From JAKAGZ01 sp963772675 (GTDB lineage Bacteria > Bacteroidota > Ignavibacteria > Ignavibacteriales > Ignavibacteriaceae), in contig CAVYYF010000010.1 in the NCBI GenBank assembly GCA_963772675.1, positions 124,001 through 188,000 on the forward strand: a DNA stretch of 64,000 bases, read 5' to 3'. Both the position numbers and the translations under genes were made by a program. This document shows, piece by piece, positions 46,794 through 54,230 of the stretch; positions within the stretch are counted from its first letter, which is position 1; each line of letters starts with the position of its first letter. The notes under the pieces are model-generated. The model was not told the origin of the DNA and searched no databases. It worked only from the letters and a program-made list of their open reading frames with translations.

Positions 46794-48458
46794 TTGTTGT
46801 TGATTATTATTCTCTTGCCGTCAGTCTCCTTTTCTCAGCAATACACAAAGTCTTACTTGGATTCGTTATACAATCAATATATAAGTATAAGAGAAAGTGC
46901 GCCTGCACAAAATGCCGTACCTGGTCAAATTTCAACCAGTGCTGAAAATACTGTTGTTAAGTGTGGATTTGGAACTGCGAATATTTTAAGGCAAAATTTG
47001 AATCAATTTTCAGCTAATCAACAAGCTAAACTTAGAAAAATTCTTCAGCGACCTGCGACTGATACAAGCATTGTTTCACCCAAAGGATACTTCAGAATTC
47101 ACTTTTATAAATCCGGTAGTGAAGCACCATATTATAATGTCGATTCACTTGCAATTGCAGCTGATTCATCCTGGGATTTTGAAATTAATTTTATGGGCTT
47201 TCCACCCCCACCTTCAGACAACGGGGCCGGTGGAGATAATCTTCACGATGTATATATTGTTAATCTTGGTAACGAATACGGCGAGACTGACTTTGATACT
47301 GAAATTTCACCTGACAAATATACATCTTATAATTTAATTGATAATGATTTCCCGGGATTTTATACAACGGGAATTAATGCCGCAAGAGTTACAATAGCTC
47401 ATGAATTTCACCACAGCATTCAGGTGGGAAATTATTTGTTCCGTGACAGCGATAGATTTTTTTACGAGATGACTTCAACTTCAATGGAAATTTTTGTTTA
47501 TACTTCTATTCCTGACTATGTTGGTTACCTTCAGTCATATTTTTACCATACAGATACAGGCTTTGGCGATCAGGATGGTTATGACCTTGCAATCTGGAAT
47601 TTATATTTAAAAGATAATTTTGGTTATTCGATAATTAAAAGGCAGTGGGAACTGATGCCTAATATGAGGGCACTTGCAGCAATTAATACAAGTTTAGCAG
47701 AAAGAGGTTCATCTTTTGGAAAAGAGTTTGTGAAATTTGGCACCTGGACCTATTATACAAATTACAGAGCGGTGGCAGGCCAGTATTTTCCTTTGGCTAG
47801 TAAATATCCGTTGATACGTACTCTTTCGACTGTTTCGCTAAGTGCTCCTTTTAAATCTGTATCTGTTAATACAACTCCGGTAACTAATAATTTTGTTGCA
47901 TTTGTATCAACTTCATTACCGGATACTCTGGTTGCATTAGCTTCAAACATAGATTATCAGTCCGGCATAGACAGTTCGACTATGACAGAAACTTTTCAGT
48001 ATACATTTTACACCAATGCTTCAAGCGGCGTAATTCCAATCTCATCAGATTATTCTGCTAAATTGTCAGTTGGCTATTCAAGCAATTGGCTGAATGCTGA
48101 TTTCTTAAATAATCAACTGGTAAGAGCAGATACTGTTGTTGTTCCGCAGCAACTGGTTACTCTTGATTACGCTTTCCCTTCACCCTTTTACTACGGTGGG
48201 AATTATGGAACCGGTTCACAGATTTTCATCCCGGTATCTACAAATAATAATGGAGCAGCTGATTTATATATTTATTCATCATCGATGAATCTTGTATATT
48301 CCGGTTTAGCTAACGTTTTTTCAAGTAATGGTCATTCGGTTGTAGCCTGGAATGCAAGAAACTCAAAAAATGAAAAACTAGCTACGGGAGTTTATATATA
48401 TGTTACTAAAGCAGGGGACAATGTTGCTAAAGGAAAACTGGTGATATTTAATAAATGA
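46794..48458 (+). CDS. Secreted MXAN_6640-family putative metalloprotease with T9SS-like tail
   Basis: A 554-residue protein in the open frame. ATG 46781 overlaps the previous stop (TGATG) and gives MKIF, but the frame changes in the T-run at about 46788-46793; the continuation LLIIILLPSVSFSQQ is a signal peptide, so the true start is probably 46781 with one indel. The protease motif HEFHHSIQ is at about residue 205, with further metal-ligand candidates downstream (EMTSTSMEIF). The final 90 residues (AFPSPFYYGG, VVAWNARNSKNEKLATGVY, GKLVIFNK) look like a type A sorting domain. It overlaps ccmA by 4 bp (ATGA), so it joins the Ccm operon. Confidence 0.75.
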   Translation: MLLIIILLPSVSFSQQYTKSYLDSLYNQYISIRESAPAQNAVPGQISTSAENTVVKCGFGTANILRQNLNQFSANQQAKLRKILQRPATDTSIVSPKGYFRIHFYKSGSEAPYYNVDSLAIAADSSWDFEINFMGFPPPPSDNGAGGDNLHDVYIVNLGNEYGETDFDTEISPDKYTSYNLIDNDFPGFYTTGINAARVTIAHEFHHSIQVGNYLFRDSDRFFYEMTSTSMEIFVYTSIPDYVGYLQSYFYHTDTGFGDQDGYDLAIWNLYLKDNFGYSIIKRQWELMPNMRALAAINTSLAERGSSFGKEFVKFGTWTYYTNYRAVAGQYFPLASKYPLIRTLSTVSLSAPFKSVSVNTTPVTNNFVAFVSTSLPDTLVALASNIDYQSGIDSSTMTETFQYTFYTNASSGVIPISSDYSAKLSVGYSSNWLNADFLNNQLVRADTVVVPQQLVTLDYAFPSPFYYGGNYGTGSQIFIPVSTNNNGAADLYIYSSSMNLVYSGLANVFSSNGHSVVAWNARNSKNEKLATGVYIYVTKAGDNVAKGKLVIFNK

Positions 48459-49093
48459 GTACCAATCAATATTCAATTCAGTGCGAATCGATTTCAAAAA
48501 ATTTTGGAAGAAGAGTAATTTTTAAGAATCTTTCCTTTCAATTTAACGCAAACGGTGTTTATGGTATTTCCGGTCCTAATGGTTCGGGTAAATCAACACT
48601 TATTAAAATTATAGCAGGCATAAATTCTCCTTCTACTGGCAAAATAAATCATAAGGACAATCAAAAAGAAATTATTCCTGAAAAACTACACAATTACCTT
48701 GGATTTGTTTCGCCTTACCTGGTGCTGTATGAAGAATTCAGTGCCTGGGAGAATCTTGAACAGTTTGCAAAAATCAGAGACATAGAGTTCAATAAAGGGA
48801 AAATAGAATTACTCTTAAATGATTTCCTCCTTTTTGACAGAAAAGATGATTTAGTAAAAACTTATTCTTCCGGTATGAAACAGAGAATGAAATTTATTTT
48901 TGCACTGATGCATTCTCCTAAATTAATTTTGCTTGATGAGCCGACTTCAAACCTTGATGACGAAGGTAAAAACACTGTTTATAAAATAATTAAGAGGGAG
49001 GCTGAAGAAAATATTGTTATTGTTGCCTCTAATGAGAAATCTGATCTTGCATTGTGCAGTGAAACTATAATGATTGAAAAATTTAAAGCATGA
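48455..49093 (+). CDS. ccmA: Heme exporter ATP-binding protein CcmA
   Basis: A 212-residue ABC ATPase: Walker A GPNGSGKST (residues 39-47), signature YSSGMKQRMKF, Walker B LILLDEPTSNLD. It is next to ccmB and ccmC, which defines it as CcmA, the ATPase of the CcmAB heme-handling complex that releases heme-bound CcmE. It starts within the ATGA overlap with the metalloprotease gene and ends 22 bp before the chosen ccmB start. The C-terminal part is short, typical of CcmA. Confidence 0.9.
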   Translation: MSTNQYSIQCESISKNFGRRVIFKNLSFQFNANGVYGISGPNGSGKSTLIKIIAGINSPSTGKINHKDNQKEIIPEKLHNYLGFVSPYLVLYEEFSAWENLEQFAKIRDIEFNKGKIELLLNDFLLFDRKDDLVKTYSSGMKQRMKFIFALMHSPKLILLDEPTSNLDDEGKNTVYKIIKREAEENIVIVASNEKSDLALCSETIMIEKFKA

Positions 49094-49115
49094 AAAAGAT
49101 AACTGGTTATTTGTA

Positions 49116-49781
49116 ATGAACTCAAAAGCATTTGCATTATTCCTGAAAGATTTTCGTTCCGAGTTAAGAACGCGTTACGCTGTAAACTCACTTGCAATGT
49201 TTATTATTGTGGCAATTAGTGTAATATTGTTTTCAATCGGTCAGGAAAAAATTCCTCAAAACCTGACAGGGGGATTATTCTGGGTGGTTATTTTCTTTTC
49301 GGCAATGTCAGGACTTGCAAGAGCATTTGTATCTGAGGAGGAAAGAGGAACAAGTCTAACGCTTCAATTGATTGCCTCTCCTTCAACAGTTTTTACGGGA
49401 AAATTATTATTCAATCTTATTCTCGTGTTCATCATGAACATAATAATTGCTCTGCTTTACTCAGCGCTATTTGATGAGTTTGTAATTCTAAATTTCTCTT
49501 TATTTTTGCTTACATTTATTTTATCAAATATTGGGTTGGCTGTTTCCTCAACTATAATTGCGGCTATAATTTCAAAAGCGGGTTCAAAGGGAACGCTTTA
49601 TCCTGTTTTATCATTTCCTATTTTATTACCTTTAATATTAACGTCTGTGCAATTAACTTCGGCCTGTATGGTTGGCACAACATTTGAAGAATCTAGTATA
49701 AATTTAGCGGTTTTAGTATGTTATGATGTTATTATGCTAACAGCCTCATATATGTTATTCGATTTTATTTGGAAAGATTAA
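49116..49781 (+). CDS. ccmB: Heme exporter membrane subunit CcmB
   Basis: A 221-residue protein with six predicted helices and the CcmB family sequence (KDFRSELRTRYAVNSLAMF, VVIFFSAMSGLARAFVSEEE). It starts at ATG 49116; an earlier open stretch from 49074 is only overlap with ccmA. It partners CcmA in the ABC transporter of cytochrome c maturation. The segment GTTFEESSINLAVLVCYDVI lies between the last two helices. Confidence 0.88.
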   Translation: MNSKAFALFLKDFRSELRTRYAVNSLAMFIIVAISVILFSIGQEKIPQNLTGGLFWVVIFFSAMSGLARAFVSEEERGTSLTLQLIASPSTVFTGKLLFNLILVFIMNIIIALLYSALFDEFVILNFSLFLLTFILSNIGLAVSSTIIAAIISKAGSKGTLYPVLSFPILLPLILTSVQLTSACMVGTTFEESSINLAVLVCYDVIMLTASYMLFDFIWKD

Positions 49782-49803
49782 AAAACACAACTAATATTAA
49801 GCT

Positions 49804-50541
49804 ATGAAAAAATTCGATATTGCCTGGAAAACATTTTTATTTTTGCTTCTTTGTTTTGTCTCCGTAGCTGGAATAGCTTTTCCCATAGTTGAGAACCCGG
49901 TCCATTGGTATCAGTTTCCTATGATAAGGGGCCTGGAGGAAAATGCAAAAATTATTTTCTTTCACGTACCTACAGCCTGGCTAACTGTAATTGCATTTTT
50001 GATGTCAACTATTTACAGTATTAAGTATCTGAGAAAAAAGAATCTGGATGATGATGCAAAATCTTATGCTGCAGCACAGCTTGGAATTATTTTTTGTATT
50101 TTGGCAACCGTTACCGGATCAATCTGGTCAAAGTTTGCCTGGGGCGCGTACTGGAGCTGGGATCCGAGACAAACAAGTATATTTGCTCTTTTATTAATTT
50201 ATGGTGCGTGGTTTGCTCTTCGTTCTTCAATTGAATCTGAAGAAAAGAGAGCTACCTTGTCAGCAGTTTATTCAATTATAGCTTTTGTAACCGTTCCATT
50301 TTTTATTTTTATTATGCCGAGAATAATGCTCGGGCTGCATCCCGGGTCTGAAGAAGTTGTTAATGGTAAAATTGTTCAAAGCGCAAGCCCGGTAATTGAT
50401 TTTAGAATGAATGGAAATATGTTGCTGATTTTTTTCCTATCGCTTGCAGCTTTTACAATTCTTTATTTCTGGATGTGGAACTTAGGTTATAAATCTTTGA
50501 TATATAAAGACAGAATTCAAAAACAAATTTCACGAGGATAA
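49804..50541 (+). CDS. ccmC: Cytochrome c maturation protein CcmC
   Basis: A 245-residue protein with six helices and the tryptophan-rich heme-binding motif WGAYWSWDPRQTSIF in the periplasmic loop (about residues 115-129), plus two His expected to ligate heme (HVPTAWLTV and LHPGSEE). CcmC loads heme onto CcmE in cytochrome c biogenesis system I. It is preceded by ccmB (23 bp) and followed directly by a very short ccmD (3 bp). Confidence 0.92.
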   Translation: MKKFDIAWKTFLFLLLCFVSVAGIAFPIVENPVHWYQFPMIRGLEENAKIIFFHVPTAWLTVIAFLMSTIYSIKYLRKKNLDDDAKSYAAAQLGIIFCILATVTGSIWSKFAWGAYWSWDPRQTSIFALLLIYGAWFALRSSIESEEKRATLSAVYSIIAFVTVPFFIFIMPRIMLGLHPGSEEVVNGKIVQSASPVIDFRMNGNMLLIFFLSLAAFTILYFWMWNLGYKSLIYKDRIQKQISRG

Positions 50542-50543
50542 TT

Positions 50544-50702
50544 TTGGACGGCATCTACCAATTTTTACACAATAATGCAATTTACATTGTAACTTTTATC
50601 GTACTAATTGTTTGGGTTGGAATATTTTTTTATCTCAACAACCTGGATAAAAGAATGAAATCAATAGAAAAGGATATTAAAGGAGAAAAGAATGAAAAGT
50701 AA
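50544..50702 (+). CDS. ccmD: CcmD-like small membrane protein
   Basis: A 52-residue open frame, start TTG 50544 with a GAGGA site 6 bp upstream: MDGIYQFLHNNAIYIVTFIV, then LIVWVGIFFYLNNLDKRM and a charged tail. One transmembrane helix (about 12-31) and a cytoplasmic basic/acidic tail are the CcmD pattern; the position between ccmC and ccmE fits exactly, and the stop overlaps the ccmE start region. CcmD helps CcmC release holo-CcmE. It is too short for most gene finders. Confidence 0.75.
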   Translation: MDGIYQFLHNNAIYIVTFIVLIVWVGIFFYLNNLDKRMKSIEKDIKGEKNEK

Positions 50703-51081
50703 GTATATATTTGGCGGAGCAATAATTGTTATATTTTTGGGCCTGATGGGTTATCTTTTTACACAGAGTAACATTAAATATGAAAATGACTTTGCAGTTG
50801 TAATGAAAAAAGATAAAACTGTTAAAGCAACCGGAAGCTGGGTAAAAGCAAAAAGCTACGAAATAAATAAAGAGAACAGGACATTCAGCTTTTATCTTGA
50901 AGATACTGAGGGTAATGTTATGAAAGTTGTTTATGACGGAACAATACCCAATAATTTTGAAAGTGCCCAAAGTGTAGTTGTTACTGGAAAATATCAGAAT
51001 GGATATTTTCATGCAAAAGAAATTTTAACAAAATGTCCAAGTAAATATGAAGGCGAGAACATAAAAGCTTCCGGAGTGTAA
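50692..51081 (+). CDS. ccmE: Heme chaperone CcmE, CXXXY type
   Basis: A 129-residue periplasmic heme chaperone with one N-terminal helix (about 5-24) and the OB-fold body (DKTVKATGSWVKAKSYEINK, SFYLEDTEGNVMKVVYDGTI, VVVTGKYQNG). The heme-attachment motif usually reads HxxxY; here residues about 115-120 are ILTKCPSKY, i.e. CxxxY with Cys replacing the His. That form is known from archaea and some sulfate reducers. A His (FHAKE) lies a few residues upstream. It overlaps ccmD by 11 bp and precedes ccmF. Confidence 0.9.
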   Translation: MKSKYIFGGAIIVIFLGLMGYLFTQSNIKYENDFAVVMKKDKTVKATGSWVKAKSYEINKENRTFSFYLEDTEGNVMKVVYDGTIPNNFESAQSVVVTGKYQNGYFHAKEILTKCPSKYEGENIKASGV

Positions 51082-51146
51082 TTTCTGGAACTAACTAACG
51101 TAGCCTAAATCAACGAACTAGTAAAATAGAATTCCGAGGATAAGAT

Positions 51147-53528
51147 ATGGTAGGAAGTATTGTATTATCGTTAGCATTATTTTGCAGTGTGCTTGCAATG
51201 ATAATGTATTTCTTGAATTACAGGGGATATCAAAATGCACTTAATTACGCAAGAATAGCATATCATGCTATGGCTATATTGGTAATAGTTGCTGCCGCAT
51301 TACTATGGCATGCTATTCTTTCCCATTCATATGAATATAAATATGTTTATGACTACAGCAGTAATAATCTTCCTTTGGGGCACCTGTTGTCAACTTTCTG
51401 GGGTGGACAGGAAGGAAGTTTTATGCTATGGCTGCTTCTTTCAACTATAATAGGCCTTATTCTCCAGTCTTACAGTTCTAAAAGAGGTGATCTTGAACCA
51501 AGAGTTATGGCTGTTTTTATTTTGGCCCTGACTTTTCTGTTAGTGATGGTTTCACCGATGTTCAAAAATCCATTTGCGTATATATGGACTGAACCTGTTT
51601 TTGTAACAGCAAAAAATATTAATCCAGCGTTTATATCACTACCGTTTCTTCAAAATTTTATTTACAGCGACGCGCAATCAAAGCAGCAGTTTATTAAAAT
51701 GAACACTGATCTTTATTCTGCTTTAACGACATCAGGCATTTCAGTTAATCAATTCATTATAGATGGAAAGGGATTGAATCCACAGTTGCTAAATTTCTGG
51801 ATGCAAATTCATCCACCTATCCTGTTCACAGGTTTCTCAATGTCAACGGTGCCTTTTGCATTTGCAATGGCTGCAATAATGAAAAATGATTACAAAGATT
51901 GGGTAAAACAATCGTTCCCCTGGGTTCTTGCAGGTGCAGGGATTTTGGGATTAGGAATTATGCTTGGTGGATACTGGGCTTATGAAATGCTTGGCTGGGG
52001 TGGTTACTGGGCCTGGGATCCTGTTGAAAATTCCAGTTTGATTCCGTGGCTCATTGGTGTTGCTTCCGTGCATACACTTTTAGTTCAGAGAAAAAGTCAG
52101 TCTAAAGGCGGAATAGGGAAGTTTGCAAAAACTAATCTGATTCTTTGCATGCTCACTTATATTTTAGTTCTTTATGCAACCTTCCTCACCAGAAGCGGAG
52201 TTTTAGGTGATGCCTCGGTTCACTCCTTTGTTGATCCGGGAATGCTTGTTTATTTATTCCTGGTAATTTTCATCGGCGCTTTTTTTGTACTTGGATTTGG
52301 TTCGCTTATTTACAGGTGGAAAGATTTAAGTGATAAAATGCGGGAAGAAGAAGGCCTGCTTTCCCGTGAGCTTGCACTTTTTACAGCTGCAATAGTATTA
52401 AGTGCTTCTGCATTAATTGTTTTTGTAGGAACTTCTGCTCCTTTAATCAGCCATGCAGTTGAAACAACTTTTTATAATGAGATGCAGTTGCCGATTGTAA
52501 TTATAATTGGTATTCTAAATGGTTTGAGTTTGCTGATAAAATGGAAGCATTCAAAAGGTGAGGAGCTTTTAAAGAAATCCATTTTCTCAATATCAGCATC
52601 TGTTATTTTCACAGTTGTTGTCGCAATATTCGGCGGTGTTACAAATCTGATGGTGATATTGATGCTTCTTGCAACTTCGTTTGCATTCTTTGTGAATCTT
52701 GAAATTGCAGTAAAGATAATTCGTGGCAATATGAAAATGCTCGGAGCTTATGTTGCACATATTGGAATTGCAATTTTTATTCTTGGCGTTATCGGTTCAT
52801 CTATTTATAGCAAGGAAATGGATATGGATCTGGTAAAAGGCCAGGCCAAAGAAGCCTTCGGCTATAAGATGACTTTTGAAGGATGGCAAGCGATTGATAA
52901 CGGGACAAAATATGCTTTCAATATTCATATGGATAAAGATGGAAAGGAATTTCATATCAGTCCTGTTATGTACATTGCGGAATATAATAACAGCCTGATG
53001 AGGGAACCTGCTATTAAGGTTGGAATGACAAAAGATCTTTACATTTCTCCTGTTGGTTATGACGAAGGAAATTCCGCCGGGCAATCGGTTTCATTGTCAG
53101 TCGGTCAAGAAACAAATATAGATGGGGTTAGCATTAAATATGAGAGTTTTGATCAGCCTGATCTTGCTAAAATGACAAGCGGCGGCCAGATAAAAATGGG
53201 TGCTAAACTAGTAATTAAAAAAGACGATAAGTCCTACCCGGTTGAACCGCTGATTGAAGGTAGTATGGGAAATTTCAAGTATGTTCCTGCTGAAGTGAAA
53301 GAAGCAAATCTGAATATTCAGATCAAAAAAGTTGACCCGAATACCCAGAAGGCTGATTTTGTTGTATCAAAAATTGTAGAAGACAAAGATCAGGCTCAAC
53401 CTAAAGAAGTTCTTTCAATACAGGCGAGTGTAAAACCATTTATTAGTCTTGTGTGGATTGGCATTCTAATAGTGGTTCTCGGATTTTTTGTATCGGTTGC
53501 CAGGAGATTAAAAGAATCTTTAATTTGA
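51147..53528 (+). CDS. ccmF: Cytochrome c-type biogenesis protein CcmF
   Basis: A 793-residue polytopic membrane protein that attaches heme to apocytochrome c. The heme-handling WWD motif GGYWAWDPVENSSLIPWL is at about residues 282-299, and an additional LSTFWGGQEGSFMLW loop (about 82-96) is in place. After about 12-14 helices comes a roughly 200-residue periplasmic domain (HISPVMYIAEYNNSLMREPA) and a last helix. It is the end of the cluster: no ccmG or ccmH follows before the terminator at 53553. Intact despite its length. Confidence 0.93.
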   Translation: MVGSIVLSLALFCSVLAMIMYFLNYRGYQNALNYARIAYHAMAILVIVAAALLWHAILSHSYEYKYVYDYSSNNLPLGHLLSTFWGGQEGSFMLWLLLSTIIGLILQSYSSKRGDLEPRVMAVFILALTFLLVMVSPMFKNPFAYIWTEPVFVTAKNINPAFISLPFLQNFIYSDAQSKQQFIKMNTDLYSALTTSGISVNQFIIDGKGLNPQLLNFWMQIHPPILFTGFSMSTVPFAFAMAAIMKNDYKDWVKQSFPWVLAGAGILGLGIMLGGYWAYEMLGWGGYWAWDPVENSSLIPWLIGVASVHTLLVQRKSQSKGGIGKFAKTNLILCMLTYILVLYATFLTRSGVLGDASVHSFVDPGMLVYLFLVIFIGAFFVLGFGSLIYRWKDLSDKMREEEGLLSRELALFTAAIVLSASALIVFVGTSAPLISHAVETTFYNEMQLPIVIIIGILNGLSLLIKWKHSKGEELLKKSIFSISASVIFTVVVAIFGGVTNLMVILMLLATSFAFFVNLEIAVKIIRGNMKMLGAYVAHIGIAIFILGVIGSSIYSKEMDMDLVKGQAKEAFGYKMTFEGWQAIDNGTKYAFNIHMDKDGKEFHISPVMYIAEYNNSLMREPAIKVGMTKDLYISPVGYDEGNSAGQSVSLSVGQETNIDGVSIKYESFDQPDLAKMTSGGQIKMGAKLVIKKDDKSYPVEPLIEGSMGNFKYVPAEVKEANLNIQIKKVDPNTQKADFVVSKIVEDKDQAQPKEVLSIQASVKPFISLVWIGILIVVLGFFVSVARRLKESLI

Positions 53529-53552
53529 TGGATATCGGGATAAATTAAGAAG

Positions 53553-53590
53553 AAGGTCATTGCATGGTTTTGCAATGGCCTTTTTTATTT
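53553..53590 (+). terminator. Terminator of the ccm operon
   Basis: GGTCATTGCA pairs (two G-T) with TGCAATGGCC around TGGTTT, followed by TTTTTTATTTT. It is 25 bp after the ccmF stop. Confidence 0.8.
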
Positions 53591-53646
53591 TACTACGCAC
53601 GCCGAGAGTGCATGTAAAAAGTTCTAATGTTAAACGATTTAAAATA

Positions 53647-53679
53647 AAGAATGCGAATAAAATTATTATTCGCATTCTT
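53647..53679. terminator. 14-bp stem hairpin, possible bidirectional terminator
   Basis: AAGAATGCGAATAA (53647-53660) pairs perfectly with TTATTCGCATTCTT (53666-53679) around AATTA. It separates the ccm operon from the remnant zone beyond it. Confidence 0.55.
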
Positions 53680-53757
53680 AAGATAGTCGCCTCACATATT
53701 TACGAACTCTGAGGCGTATGTTAGGTTATTTGCGGAGTATATAAAGCCCAATAATAA

Positions 53758-53872
53758 TTAAATCATTTTTTTTAGATCGTCAATTTTCCTTATAATTAAT
53801 TTCCTCCTATCAAAATCAATCAGATTTTTATCTCTTAATTCTGTTATAGCCGTTTGGTAATATCATTTCTGG
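53758..53872 (-). pseudogene. Crp/Fnr-like regulator, 3' remnant
   Basis: The minus strand ends AITELRDKNLIDFDRRKLII, then RKIDDLKKMI, matching the recognition helix and wing at the C-terminus of Crp/Fnr proteins; upstream SRNDITK in a shifted frame extends it. No cyclic-nucleotide domain is visible. It is cut on the left of the membrane-protein fragment below, so a rearrangement joined two gene ends. Confidence 0.55.
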
Positions 53873-54139
53873 AACGGTGCTTCGTTTGGAATTATTTACT
53901 CAATTTTGGTTGGCAAAGGAAAAGTTTTGTATGGTTTAATTTATGGTATTCTAATTGGGATAGGATTTATTATGAGCCCGGTTGTATTAGCTCTTGGCAT
54001 TGGGCATTTAGGAGTAGATTTTGGAGTTGGATTTCCAATTACGGTAATCCTTGCACACGTTGCTTTTGGTCTTTTACTTGGCTGGATTATTAGTCTTAAA
54101 AATAATTCAGATTCTGATATAATAAATTCTTTTAAATAG
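53864..54139 (+). pseudogene. Membrane protein, C-terminal remnant
   Basis: The plus strand reads HFWNGASFGIIYSILVGKGK, then VLYGLIYGILIGIGFIMSPV and FPITVILAHVAFGLLLGWI, with three hydrophobic segments, ending at the TAG of 54139. No start codon with a ribosome site is upstream; a stop precedes the fragment. It resembles the end of a small multi-helix protein, perhaps YagU-like, but the family is uncertain. Confidence 0.45.
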
Positions 54140-54203
54140 GACTTTACTTATTAGTATAAATTGTAATGAAGTCAAGAATTTCTGAATCCAATTTGCGGCG
54201 GAA

Positions 54204-54230
54204 GAAAAAAAGCCCTGAGATTCAGGGCTT
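54204..54230 (-). terminator. Terminator of the TolB-like/TPR gene
   Basis: AAGCCCTGA/TCAGGGCTT stem (54210-54218 with 54222-54230), T-rich on the minus strand, right at the stop codon. Almost the same hairpin follows the tRNA-Asn gene at 56882. Confidence 0.75.

Noticed and set aside
53854..54093. Plus-strand frame with many Trp and Cys residues
   Set aside because: Out-of-frame shadow of the membrane-protein remnant 53864-54139.
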